Source: Methyloceanibacter sp.
GTDB lineage: Bacteria; Pseudomonadota; Alphaproteobacteria; Rhizobiales; Methyloligellaceae
Assembly (NCBI GenBank): GCA_016649675.1
Contig: JAENXG010000081.1
Coordinates: 1-9,398, forward strand
Direction of reading: 5' to 3'
DNA length: 9,398 bases
Positions within the stretch are counted from its first letter, which is position 1; the number at the start of each line of letters is the position of its first letter. Made by a program: the position numbers and the translations under genes. Shown here piece after piece: positions 1-7,530 of the stretch. The notes beneath the pieces are model-generated. The model worked only from the letters and a program-made list of their open reading frames with translations. It was not told the origin of the DNA and did not search any database.

Positions 1-1
1 G

Positions 2-1189
2 GACATCGACACCGATCCCGGCAGCGCGCCGGACCGCATCGTCATCGTGGTCAAGGTGGTCGAGCAGCCGACCGGTGAGCTGTCTTTCGGCGTCGGCTAC
101 TCCACGAGCGAGGGCGTGATCGGCGACATCAGCATCACCGAACGCAACCTGATGGGCAAAGGCCAATATGTCAGGCTCGGCTTCTCCGGAAGTCTTGATC
201 GGGCGCAGGTCGATTTCAGCTTTACCGAGCCCCATTTCCTTGATCGCAACCTCGCGGCGGGCTTCGACGCGTTCTTCAAAACTGTGGATCTGACAAAGGA
301 GGCCTCGTTCCAGCAGCGCGACGCGGGCGGCGATCTCAGGCTTGGCTTCCCCATCGCCGAAGACACTCAACTTGGCCTCCGCTACAAGTTCGACCGCGAG
401 ACGATCTTCGGCGTCACCAACAACGCCTCGTTGGCCGTGAAGCAATCCGAAGGCACCGTCAACGTCTCGAGCGTGGGCTACACGATCGCCTACGACACTC
501 GCAATCTGCCTCAGGCGCCGACCACCGGCGTTTTCGCGTCGTTCTCCCAGGACCTCGCAGGCGTCGGCGGCGACGTGGACTACATCCGGTCGGTTGCGGA
601 CGCGCGCGGCTATTATCCCATCACCAACAAGATCACTCTCGTCGGCCGCGCGCAGGGCGGCGCCATCGAGGGGTGGGGCGGCCAGGACATTCGCCTGCAA
701 GACCTGTTCTTCAAGGGTGGCGAGACGGTGCGCGGCTTCGCGCGCGCCGGCTACGGCCCGCGCGATGCCTGCGAGGACCCGCTTACCGGCGAGCGGGTTC
801 ATCCCTGCTCCAAGGACTCCCTCGGCGGCCAGCTGTTTTGGGCGACCACCGCCGAGGTCCGCTTCCCGATCCCATTCCTTCCTGAAAATCTCGGCATGCA
901 AGGAGCCGTTTTCGTCGATGCCGGCTCGCTCTGGGATCCGAGTGGGCTTGCCACTGCGTCTGTGACTCTACCGCCGGGATCAAATGGCTGCAGCTCAAAG
1001 AATATTGGGAAAACCTGCGGGGAGGGGAGCTTCATTTTCGATAGCTCGCAGGTCCGGATGTCGACGGGATTCAGCATCATCTGGCAGTCGCCTCTGGGCC
1101 CGCTCCGCGCCGATATCGCCGAGGCCTTGCTTAAGGCCAATTTCGACAAGACTGAGCTCTTCCGCTTCGGCGCCTCAACGAACTTCTAA
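2..1189 (+). CDS. bamA: BamA, outer-membrane protein assembly factor (5'-truncated by window start)
   Basis: BamA is the outer-membrane core of the BAM complex, which folds and inserts beta-barrel proteins. The frame is open from base 2, so the gene begins before the window; 395 codons are visible. The first ~20 residues (ending VVKVVEQPTGE) are the tail of the last POTRA domain. The rest is the 16-strand Omp85 barrel, including the diagnostic VRGF motif of loop 6 (728-739) and a C-terminal strand ending FRFGASTNF with the terminal Phe expected of a beta-signal. Loop 6 carries two Cys (codons at 770 and 806), as E. coli BamA does. A second Cys pair (codons at 989 and 1016) lies in a later loop. 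It is followed after 67 bp by lpxD, the usual alphaproteobacterial arrangement. The internal ATG at 47 is not the true start. The family call is very secure. Confidence 0.95.
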   Translation, partial: DIDTDPGSAPDRIVIVVKVVEQPTGELSFGVGYSTSEGVIGDISITERNLMGKGQYVRLGFSGSLDRAQVDFSFTEPHFLDRNLAAGFDAFFKTVDLTKEASFQQRDAGGDLRLGFPIAEDTQLGLRYKFDRETIFGVTNNASLAVKQSEGTVNVSSVGYTIAYDTRNLPQAPTTGVFASFSQDLAGVGGDVDYIRSVADARGYYPITNKITLVGRAQGGAIEGWGGQDIRLQDLFFKGGETVRGFARAGYGPRDACEDPLTGERVHPCSKDSLGGQLFWATTAEVRFPIPFLPENLGMQGAVFVDAGSLWDPSGLATASVTLPPGSNGCSSKNIGKTCGEGSFIFDSSQVRMSTGFSIIWQSPLGPLRADIAEALLKANFDKTELFRFGASTNF

Positions 1190-1256
1190 AAGAAGCAATT
1201 TCCGTCTATGGCTTCGCGTCAGGACGTATGTCGCGGCGCTTGCCGCTGGGAATTCG

Positions 1257-2336
1257 ATGGAACATCCGGGTTTCTTCGAGCGGGCCGGTCCCTTCTCCTT
1301 GGGCGTTGTCGCCAAGGCTGCCGACGCCAAGGCGGCGGACGGCGCCGATCTCGATTTCAAGATCAAGGATGTGCGGACGCTCGATCATGCGGAGCTGGGG
1401 GACCTCTCCTTTTTCGACAATCGGAAATATCTCCCGCTCTTTACCGCGACGGGCGCAAGCGCCTGCCTCGTCGCTCCCAAATTCGCGCGCCTGGCACCGG
1501 CCGGCACGGCCTGCCTCGTCACCCCCGAGCCCTACCGGGCCTTCGCCAGGTCGCTCGCCCTGTTTTATCCCGATGCGATGCAGCCCAAGGCCGCGCCGGA
1601 ACGGGACGGCTCCGACCGGTCGTCCGGCGTGCATCCGACGGCCACTCTCGAACCCGGCGTGACCGTGGAGCGTGGCGCCGTGGTCGGACCTGAGGCGCAG
1701 ATCGGGCGCGGCACGACCATTGCGGCCGGCACCGTGATCGGCTACCGGGTCTATGTCGGCAGGGACTGCTATATCGGACCGAACGCCTCGCTCACCCATG
1801 CCCTGGTCGGTAACCATGTCATCATCCACGCGGGTGTCGCCGTCGGCCAGGACGGATTCGGCTTCGCCATGGGCAGGCCGGGCCACCTGAAAGTGCCGCA
1901 AATCGGCCGTGTGATCATCCAAGACGGCGTCGAAATCGGCGCCAACACCACCATCGACCGGGGCGCCTTGCGCGACACCATTATCGGGGAGGGCACGAAA
2001 ATTGATAATCTCGTGCAAATCGGGCACAACGTGGTGATTGGAAGGCATTGCATCATCGTGGCGCAAACCGGTATCTCGGGAAGCGCGGAGCTCGGCGATT
2101 TCGTGGCTATCGGCGGCCAGGTGGGCGTCGTCGGGCATGTCAAAATCGGAGCTGGCGCGCAGATCGCGGCGAGCAGTAATGTGCGGGGCGACGTGCCGCC
2201 GGGCGTGCGCTGGGGTGGCACTCCAGCCAAGCCCCTAAAATTGTGGTTCAGGGAGCTCACGCTGTTGCGCAAGCTTGCCGAACGCAAGGATTTGAAGCTT
2301 GATCATGGCGAAGGTTCAAGCGAGACGGGCGAGTAG
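1257..2336 (+). CDS. lpxD: UDP-3-O-(3-hydroxyacyl)glucosamine N-acyltransferase LpxD
   Basis: LpxD is a cytoplasmic trimer that transfers a 3-hydroxyacyl chain from ACP to the 2-amino group of UDP-3-O-acyl-glucosamine, the third step of lipid A synthesis. The 359-aa product has an N-terminal uridine-binding domain (about 1-115, with LGDLSFFDNRKY) and a left-handed beta-helix of hexapeptide repeats (about 125-315). His257 in VQIGHNVVIG matches the catalytic His239 of E. coli. A C-terminal helical tail (about 325-359) follows. The frame is open much further upstream inside bamA, but ATG 1257 gives the typical start MEHPGFFERAGPFSL and has a weak GGGA five bases before it; no better in-frame ATG lies after the bamA stop. 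Its place between bamA and fabZ supports the call. Length is normal for the family. Confidence 0.95.
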   Translation: MEHPGFFERAGPFSLGVVAKAADAKAADGADLDFKIKDVRTLDHAELGDLSFFDNRKYLPLFTATGASACLVAPKFARLAPAGTACLVTPEPYRAFARSLALFYPDAMQPKAAPERDGSDRSSGVHPTATLEPGVTVERGAVVGPEAQIGRGTTIAAGTVIGYRVYVGRDCYIGPNASLTHALVGNHVIIHAGVAVGQDGFGFAMGRPGHLKVPQIGRVIIQDGVEIGANTTIDRGALRDTIIGEGTKIDNLVQIGHNVVIGRHCIIVAQTGISGSAELGDFVAIGGQVGVVGHVKIGAGAQIAASSNVRGDVPPGVRWGGTPAKPLKLWFRELTLLRKLAERKDLKLDHGEGSSETGE

Positions 2337-2358
2337 CCCAATCTTAGCAGCGAGCCAC

Positions 2359-2364
2359 GAGGAG
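2359..2364 (+). promoter_or_regulatory. Ribosome binding site of fabZ
   Basis: GAGGAG lies nine bases before ATG 2374. It decides the fabZ start in favour of 2374 over the in-frame TTG 2299 and ATG 2305, which overlap the end of lpxD and would add a non-conserved 23-25 residue extension. Confidence 0.6.
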
Positions 2365-2373
2365 CCGGTCGGG

Positions 2374-2841
2374 ATGAATGAGAGCGGAGTGAAATCGAAG
2401 CTCGGGAGGGCGGAAATCACCGACATCCTGAGGCTTCTGCCACATCGCTACCCGTTCCTCATGGTCGATCGCATCATCGACATGGACGGCGACCGCTCCG
2501 CCATCGGCATTAAGAACGTGACCGCCAACGAGCCTTATTTTCAGGGACATTTCCCCGGCAACCCCGTCATGCCCGGCGTGCTCCTCATCGAAGGCATGGC
2601 GCAAACCGCCGGCGCTCTGTGCATGCGCCATATCGAGGAGTTCAAGCAGCCGCCGCTCGTCTATTTCATGGCGATCGACAAGGCCCGCTTTCGCCGCCCG
2701 GTGGTGCCGGGCGACACCGTCCACTATCATGTTCAGAAGATGCGCCACCGCGGACGTGTGTGGCGCTTCCGGGCGCAGGCGCATGTCGACGGCACGCTCG
2801 TCGCCGAAGCCGAGGTCAGTGCCGTGATCGTAGAGACTTAG
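2374..2841 (+). CDS. fabZ: 3-hydroxyacyl-[acyl-carrier-protein] dehydratase FabZ
   Basis: FabZ dehydrates 3-hydroxyacyl-ACP to trans-2-enoyl-ACP in fatty acid elongation. It competes with LpxA and LpxD for the same hydroxyacyl-ACP pool, which explains its conserved place between them. The 155-aa product is a single hot-dog domain of normal length. It begins with the conserved LLPHRYPFLMVDRI block (residues 21-34). The active-site segment GHFPGNPVMPGVLLIEG supplies His59 and Glu73, with the same 14-residue spacing as His54/Glu68 of E. coli FabZ. The start at 2374 is backed by a GAGGAG site. The gene begins 37 bp after lpxD stops, and lpxA starts 10 bp after its own stop, so it is almost certainly cotranscribed with both. 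Confidence 0.96.
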   Translation: MNESGVKSKLGRAEITDILRLLPHRYPFLMVDRIIDMDGDRSAIGIKNVTANEPYFQGHFPGNPVMPGVLLIEGMAQTAGALCMRHIEEFKQPPLVYFMAIDKARFRRPVVPGDTVHYHVQKMRHRGRVWRFRAQAHVDGTLVAEAEVSAVIVET

Positions 2842-2851
2842 CCGGGCAAGC

Positions 2852-3658
2852 ATGGCCAACATCCATGCGACCGCCGTGGTCGATCCAAGCGCGAAACTTG
2901 GGACGAGGGTAGAGATCGGTCCCTTTTGCCTGGTCGGACCCCATGTCGAGCTCGGCGACGGCGTCGTCGTCCACTCCCATGCCGTGATCACGGGCCGGAC
3001 GGCTCTCGGGGCCGACTGCCGGGTGTTTCCCTTCGCTTGCATCGGCCAAGCTCCTCAGGACGTGAAATATCACGACGAGCCGAGCACGCTCACCATCGGC
3101 CCCAAGACCATCATTCGCGAGCACGTCACCATCAACCCCGGTACCGAAGGGGGGCACATGGCGACAAAAGTGGGAGCCAACTGCCTTTTGATGATTGGCG
3201 CCCATGTCGCCCACGACTGCGAGCTCGGCGACAATGTCACCATGGTGAACAGCGCCACGTTAGGCGGTCACGTCACCATCGGCGATGGCGCCATCATCGG
3301 CGGCCTCTCGGCCGTCCACCAATTCGTGCGCATCGGCGCCTATGCCTTCGTCGGCGGCATGTCCGGCATCACCGCCGATGTCATTCCTTATGGCATGGCG
3401 ATCGGCAACCGGGCCAATCTGTGCGGCCTGAATATTGTCGGGCTAAAGCGGAAGGGTTTTCCGCGCGAGCAGATCCACCAGCTCCGTCAGGCTTACCGCA
3501 TGTTGTTCTCAAGCGAAGGAACGCTGATGGAGCGGCTCGATGACGTGGAGAGCATGTTCTCGGCAAATCCGCTCGTCAAACAGATCGTCGACTTCATCAA
3601 GACCCAGTCGGATCGCTCGTTCTGTGTACCGAACAATGCCGCAGCACCGAGCCGATGA
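2852..3658 (+). CDS. lpxA: UDP-N-acetylglucosamine O-acyltransferase LpxA
   Basis: LpxA catalyses the first, reversible step of lipid A synthesis: transfer of a 3-hydroxyacyl chain from ACP to the 3-position of UDP-GlcNAc (or of its 3-amino analogue in some species). The 268-aa product has an N-terminal left-handed beta-helix of hexapeptide repeats (about 1-185) and a C-terminal helical domain beginning near NIVGLKRKGF (194-203). His121 in HVAHDC matches catalytic His125 of E. coli. Gly169 in VGGMSG aligns with Gly173 of E. coli, the acyl-chain ruler position. The start ATG 2852 follows the fabZ stop by 10 bp and has only a poor ribosome site, suggesting translational coupling to fabZ. Its 3' end overlaps lpxI by 23 bp. 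Length and motifs are entirely typical. Confidence 0.97.
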   Translation: MANIHATAVVDPSAKLGTRVEIGPFCLVGPHVELGDGVVVHSHAVITGRTALGADCRVFPFACIGQAPQDVKYHDEPSTLTIGPKTIIREHVTINPGTEGGHMATKVGANCLLMIGAHVAHDCELGDNVTMVNSATLGGHVTIGDGAIIGGLSAVHQFVRIGAYAFVGGMSGITADVIPYGMAIGNRANLCGLNIVGLKRKGFPREQIHQLRQAYRMLFSSEGTLMERLDDVESMFSANPLVKQIVDFIKTQSDRSFCVPNNAAAPSR

Positions 3659-4541
3659 CATCGACGCGCCGAAGGCGCGCGAGGAGACGAAGATAGAAGG
3701 CCCGCTTGGCATCATCGCCGGACGGGGTCCACTTCCTTGCGTGCTGGCCGAATCGGCCGTTGCGCGTGGGCTTCCCTTGCATATTGTCGGCATTCGCGGC
3801 GAGGCGCGCGAGGCGATCGAGCGTTTTTCCCATACCTGGGTGAAAATGGGCGAGATCGGCAAGATGTTCGCCGCCCTCAACGACCATGGATGTCGCGATC
3901 TCGTCATCATCGGCGGGGTCAACCGGCCCGACTTCGCCAATGTCAGGTTCGATCTCGGCGCCCTCCGGAACTTGCCGTTCCTGGTCAGCCTCGGCAAAGG
4001 CGGCGACGACCATGTGCTGTCGAGCATCGTCCGCTTTTTCGAGAGTAAGGGCTATCGGGTGCACGGCGCGGGCGACGTGGCGCCCGAGCTTTTGGCGGGA
4101 GCGGGGCGGCTCGGCGACAAGGCGCCCTCCGCCGAAGACAGAGCCGACATCGACATGGCGTTCAAAGTGGTGCGCGCGCTCGGGCGCCTCGACGTCGGTC
4201 AAGCCGCCGTCGTGGTCAAGGGCCATGTCCTTGCGGTCGAGGCCGCCGAAGGCACCGACGCCATGCTCGTCCGCTGCGCCGAGTTGCGGCAAATGGGGAG
4301 GGCGGGCCGGGGCGCCCGTACCGGCGTTCTCGCCAAGGCGCCTAAGCCCGGGCAAGAGGAACGTGTCGATCTCCCCACGATCGGCCCCGACACGGTCAGC
4401 AAGGCGGCAGCGGCCGGTCTTGCCGGCATCGCCGTGGCGGCAGGTCAGGTGTTGATGGCCGAGCACGCCGCCACCATTGAAGCTGCCAACCAGCACGGGC
4501 TGTTTCTGCAGGGCGAGCTGGCCGGCGAGACAGACGAGTGA
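3636..4541 (+). CDS. lpxI: UDP-2,3-diacylglucosamine pyrophosphatase LpxI (DUF1009 family)
   Basis: LpxI hydrolyses UDP-2,3-diacylglucosamine to 2,3-diacylglucosamine 1-phosphate (lipid X) and UMP. It does in many alphaproteobacteria what the unrelated LpxH does in E. coli. The 301-aa product starts with a short charged leader, then the family's GPLGIIAGRGPLP (22-34), a VIIGGVNRPDF block (90-100), GKGGDDHVL (120-128), and a C-terminal domain with VEAAEGTDAML (201-211). Asp208 of EGTD is probably the equivalent of the catalytic Asp described in Caulobacter LpxI; this alignment is from memory. The frame is open back to 3540, but that stretch lies out of frame over lpxA. ATG 3636 is the first sensible start and overlaps lpxA by 23 bp; GTG 3624 is an alternative. 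In relatives lpxB follows, but here the next gene is convergent gltA, 19 bp away. Confidence 0.92.
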   Translation: MPQHRADDIDAPKAREETKIEGPLGIIAGRGPLPCVLAESAVARGLPLHIVGIRGEAREAIERFSHTWVKMGEIGKMFAALNDHGCRDLVIIGGVNRPDFANVRFDLGALRNLPFLVSLGKGGDDHVLSSIVRFFESKGYRVHGAGDVAPELLAGAGRLGDKAPSAEDRADIDMAFKVVRALGRLDVGQAAVVVKGHVLAVEAAEGTDAMLVRCAELRQMGRAGRGARTGVLAKAPKPGQEERVDLPTIGPDTVSKAAAAGLAGIAVAAGQVLMAEHAATIEAANQHGLFLQGELAGETDE

Positions 4542-4560
4542 GCCGCCCGCTCAAGCGCCG

Positions 4561-5877
4561 TCAGCGCGCCTCGGTCGGCACGTAGCTGCGCTCGGCCGCC
4601 CCGGTATAGAGCTGACGCGGCCTGCCGATGCGGTGCATCGGATCCTCGATCATCTCCTTCCACTGGGCAATCCAGCCGACGGTGCGAGCGATGGCAAACA
4701 GCACGGTGAACATGTCCGTGGGGAAGCCGAGCGCCTTCAGCGTGATCCCGGAATAGAAGTCGATATTTGGATAGAGCTTCTTCTGGATGAAGTAGTCGTC
4801 GGAGAGCGCGATCCGCTCGAGCTCGAGCGCCACTTGCAGGATCGGATCGTTGCCGTGCCCCACGGCGTCGAGTACCTCGTGGCAGGTCTTCTGCATGATC
4901 TTGGCGCGCGGATCGTAGTTCTTGTAGACGCGGTGGCCGAAGCCCATGAGCCGGAACGAATCGTTCTTGTCCTTGGCGCGCTTGATGAACTCGGGGATGC
5001 GATCGACCGAGCCGATCTGCTGCAGCATCTCGAGCGCCGCCTCGTTGGCGCCGCCATGGGCAGGCCCCCACAGGCAGGCGATGCCGGCCGAGATGCAGGC
5101 GAACGGGTTGGCGCCCGATGAGCCGGCCAGCCGCACCGTGGAGGTCGAGGCGTTCTGCTCATGGTCGGCATGCAGGATAAAGATGCGCCGCATGGCGCGC
5201 GCGAGCACGGGATTGACCTTGTATTCCTCGCTCGGGACGGCGAAGCACATATGCAGAAAGTTCGCCGAGTAATCGAGCTCGTTCCTCGGATAGACGAATG
5301 GCTGACCGATGGAATATTTGTAGGCCATGGCGGCGATCGTCGGCATCTTGGCGATCATGCGGATGCTCGCCATCTCGCGCTGCTTCGGATCCTTGATGTC
5401 GATCGAGTCATGATAGAAGGCAGAGAGCGCGCCGACCACACCCACCATGACCGCCATAGGATGCGCGTCGCGACGGAAGCCCGTGTAGAACCGGGTCATC
5501 TGCTCATGCACCATGGTATGCATGGTGATGCGGTGCTTGAAGTCCTCGTACTGCGCGGCCGTCGGCAGCTCGCCGTAGAGCAGCAGGTAGCAGGTCTCAA
5601 GGAAAGTGCCGTGCTCGGCGAGCTGGTCGATCGGATAGCCGCGATAGAGGAGGATGCCCTTGTCGCCGTCGATGAAGGTGATCTTAGACTCGCAGCTCGC
5701 CGTCGAGGTGAAGCCCGGGTCGTAGGTGAAGCAGCCGGTATCCTGATAAAACGTGTTGATGTCGATCACGTCGGGCCCAATCGTGCCCTTGCGGATCGGC
5801 AGGTCGTACCTTGCGCCATCGATCAAGACAGATGCCTCGGCCGCGCCCGACGTGCGGAGGTTTTCTGCGACGCTCAT
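4561..5877 (-). CDS. gltA: Citrate synthase GltA (type II)
   Basis: Citrate synthase condenses acetyl-CoA and oxaloacetate to citrate at the entry of the TCA cycle, in the cytoplasm. The 438-aa protein is full length for the bacterial hexameric type. It has the N-terminal small beta domain (about 15-50), the FTSTASCESKITFIDGDKG block (56-74), and all catalytic elements: His239 in LHADHEQNAST, His274 in GPAHGG, the oxaloacetate-binding GFGHRVYKNYDPR (312-324), and Asp373 in NIDFYSG. These correspond to E. coli His264, His305 and Asp362. The start is fixed by an AGGAG site seven bases upstream. Its stop faces the lpxI stop across 19 bp with no obvious terminator. It lies 149 bp downstream of gltX on the same strand, far enough to have its own promoter. 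Confidence 0.98.
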   Translation of the reverse strand: MSVAENLRTSGAAEASVLIDGARYDLPIRKGTIGPDVIDINTFYQDTGCFTYDPGFTSTASCESKITFIDGDKGILLYRGYPIDQLAEHGTFLETCYLLLYGELPTAAQYEDFKHRITMHTMVHEQMTRFYTGFRRDAHPMAVMVGVVGALSAFYHDSIDIKDPKQREMASIRMIAKMPTIAAMAYKYSIGQPFVYPRNELDYSANFLHMCFAVPSEEYKVNPVLARAMRRIFILHADHEQNASTSTVRLAGSSGANPFACISAGIACLWGPAHGGANEAALEMLQQIGSVDRIPEFIKRAKDKNDSFRLMGFGHRVYKNYDPRAKIMQKTCHEVLDAVGHGNDPILQVALELERIALSDDYFIQKKLYPNIDFYSGITLKALGFPTDMFTVLFAIARTVGWIAQWKEMIEDPMHRIGRPRQLYTGAAERSYVPTEAR

Positions 5878-5884
5878 CTAAAGG

Positions 5885-5889
5885 CTCCT
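5885..5889 (-). promoter_or_regulatory. Ribosome binding site of gltA
   Basis: On the minus strand AGGAG (within AGAGGAG) sits seven bases before the gltA ATG (5877-5875). It is the strongest Shine-Dalgarno match in the window, fitting a highly expressed TCA-cycle gene. Confidence 0.7.
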
Positions 5890-5977
5890 CTAACCATCCT
5901 ATGGAAGACGGGTCGCCAATGAACGCAGAACGTTGGCAGCGGTTGCGGTCTTAGCGAACTCGTTTTTGCAGTGCCAC

Positions 5978-6006
5978 ATAATCGCGCCGTTCGTGTCGCA
6001 GTGCAA
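5978..6006 (-). promoter_or_regulatory. Candidate sigma-70-type promoter for gltA
   Basis: In the 149-bp gltX-gltA spacer, read on the minus strand, TTGCAC (6006-6001) and GATTAT (5983-5978) are 17 bases apart. They match the -35 and -10 consensus at three and four of six positions. Transcription from here would give a leader of roughly 95 nt before the gltA ATG. The spacer is visibly richer in A and T here than the surrounding genes, as promoters often are. This is a weak, eye-only call; another nearby start or read-through from gltX is possible. Confidence 0.3.
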
Positions 6007-6026
6007 CAAGTGGACATGCTTAAATG

Positions 6027-7463
6027 TTAAGCACAATTGCCGACATGCACCTGATCGCGGATCCGGGCAAGAGATTCGTCGCGGCCCAGCACTCCGAGCA
6101 CCTCGAAGATGCCTGGCGAGGTTGACCTGCCGGTCAACGCAGCGCGGAGCGGTTGGGCCACCTTGCCGAGCTTGCGGCCAGTCTCGTCGGCGAAGCTGCG
6201 CACGGAAGCCTCGAGCGCTTCTGGCGTCCATGGCGAAGCGTCTTCAAGCCGCGGCAGAAGAGCGGCGAGCGTTTCCCGCCCGGCAGCGTCGAGGAGCTTC
6301 GCGGCCTGCTCATCCATCGTCAGCGGCCGCTTGGCGAAGAGGAAGGACGCGCTGTCGAGGAGCTCGACCAGCGTCTTGGCGCGCTCCTTCAGCCCCTTCA
6401 TGGCGCGCTCCAATTTGCGCCAGCCCTCCGCGTCGATCCGCTCGCCGAGCTCTTTGCCGTCGGGAAGCTCAGGCACGAGCGCCTTCAGGCGTTGCACGAT
6501 CTCGGCATCGGGCGTCGCACGGAGATAGTGGCCGTTCAGGTTCTCGATCTTGGCGAAATCGAACCGTGCGGCCGAGCGTCCGATCGCATCGAGATCGAAC
6601 CATTGGATCATCTCGTCGGTCGACATGATCTCGGCGTCGCCGTGGCTCCAGCCGAGCCGCACGAGATAGTTGCGGAGCGCCGCCGGCAGATAGCCCATGG
6701 CCCGGTAAGCCTCGACGCCGAGCGCGCCATGGCGCTTGGAGAGCTTGGCGCCGTCACGGCCGTGGATCAGCGGCACATGGGCGTAGATCGGGGTTTGCCA
6801 GCCGAGCGCCTTGAAGATCTGCGTCTGGCGTGCCGCGTTGGTGAGATGGTCGTCGCCGCGGATCACGTGGGTGATGTTCATGTCATGGTCGTCGACCACG
6901 ACGGAGAGATTATAGGTGGGCGTGCCGTCGCTCCGCAAGATCACGAGGTCGTCGAGATCCTTGTTGGCGAAGACGACGCGCCCCTGGACGCGGTCCTCGA
7001 TCACCGTCTCGCCCTCGCGCGGCGCCTTGAAGCGGATCGCCGGCGCAATGCCGGGAGGCGCCTCGTGATGCTCCCGGTCACGCCAGGTGCCGTCATAGCC
7101 GGGAGCGCGGCCCTCGGCGCGGGCGCGCTCGCGCATGGCGGCAAGCTCCTCAGGGCTCGCGTAGCAGCGATAGGCTTTCCCTTCGGCAAGCAGCTGCTCC
7201 GCCGCCTCCCGGTGGCGTTCCGCGCGCGTCATCTGATAGAGGGGCTCGCCGTCCCACTCGAGGTCGAGCCAGCGCAAGCCGTCGAGGATGCCGAGGATCG
7301 CCCCTTCCGTGGAACGCGCCTGGTCGGTGTCCTCGATGCGGAGCAGCATCTTGCCGCCCTTGGCCTTGGCGTAGAGCCAATTGAAGAGGGCGGTGCGCGC
7401 CCCGCCGATATGCAGATACCCCGTCGGCGACGGCGCAAAACGCGTGATGACCTTTTCGCTCAT
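6027..7463 (-). CDS. gltX: Glutamyl-tRNA synthetase GltX
   Basis: GltX is a class I aminoacyl-tRNA synthetase that charges tRNA(Glu) with glutamate. In alphaproteobacteria without GlnRS, a GltX may also mischarge tRNA(Gln) for repair by GatCAB; the sequence alone does not settle that. The 478-aa protein is of normal length. The N-terminal Rossmann catalytic domain carries the HIGH-type motif as HIGG (18-21, in PSPTGYLHIGGART) and the LRIEDTD block (41-47). The KMSKS-type loop is KLSKR (240-244, in DGAKLSKRHGA). The C-terminal helical anticodon-binding domain runs from about 330 to 478 and contains LTGRSTSPGIF (443-453). The KRHGALGV type of KMSKS region matches one of the two GltX paralogues common in Hyphomicrobiales. 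Its start has no strong ribosome site. It is divergent from comEC across 67 bp. Confidence 0.97.
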   Translation of the reverse strand: MSEKVITRFAPSPTGYLHIGGARTALFNWLYAKAKGGKMLLRIEDTDQARSTEGAILGILDGLRWLDLEWDGEPLYQMTRAERHREAAEQLLAEGKAYRCYASPEELAAMRERARAEGRAPGYDGTWRDREHHEAPPGIAPAIRFKAPREGETVIEDRVQGRVVFANKDLDDLVILRSDGTPTYNLSVVVDDHDMNITHVIRGDDHLTNAARQTQIFKALGWQTPIYAHVPLIHGRDGAKLSKRHGALGVEAYRAMGYLPAALRNYLVRLGWSHGDAEIMSTDEMIQWFDLDAIGRSAARFDFAKIENLNGHYLRATPDAEIVQRLKALVPELPDGKELGERIDAEGWRKLERAMKGLKERAKTLVELLDSASFLFAKRPLTMDEQAAKLLDAAGRETLAALLPRLEDASPWTPEALEASVRSFADETGRKLGKVAQPLRAALTGRSTSPGIFEVLGVLGRDESLARIRDQVHVGNCA

Positions 7464-7530
7464 GGAGAGGCTGTGCTTCCAAGTGAATGGTTAGGTACGG
7501 AACGCGGCCGTGATGTAGCATGGGGGGCAG
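7464..7530. other. Divergent spacer between gltX and comEC
   Basis: This 67-bp spacer separates the start codons of two divergent genes and should contain promoters for both, unless they lie inside the neighbouring reading frames. I see no convincing -35/-10 pair on either strand. The six-G run at 7522-7527 just before the proposed comEC ATG is the only purine-rich stretch that could act as a ribosome site, and it is too close to the start to be a good one. Confidence 0.4.

Noticed and set aside
984..1256. 5' extension of the lpxD frame back to 984 inside bamA.
   Set aside because: It lies out of frame over the conserved BamA barrel and has no LpxD-like residues; ATG 1257 gives the family's normal N-terminus.
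3540..3635. 5' extension of the lpxI frame over the lpxA 3' end.
   Set aside because: The translated residues are an out-of-frame shadow of LpxA, rich in Arg and Ser, with no LpxI similarity.
4539..4553. TGAGC-CGCCC-GCTCA inverted repeat between lpxI and gltA, considered as a bidirectional terminator.
   Set aside because: The stem is only five base pairs, overlaps the lpxI stop, and has no T tract on either strand.
5161..5922. Long open frame on the plus strand opposite gltA (and similar long frames opposite gltX and lpxD).
   Set aside because: These are antisense shadows typical of high-GC codon usage; their products are rich in His, Arg, Asp and Val with no recognisable domain, while the opposite strand holds well-conserved enzymes.
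6017..6033. Perfect inverted repeat GCTTAA-ATG-TTAAGC over the gltX stop codon, considered as a terminator.
   Set aside because: The stem is AT-rich with a three-base loop and no T tract follows on the minus strand; it does not meet the usual intrinsic terminator pattern.
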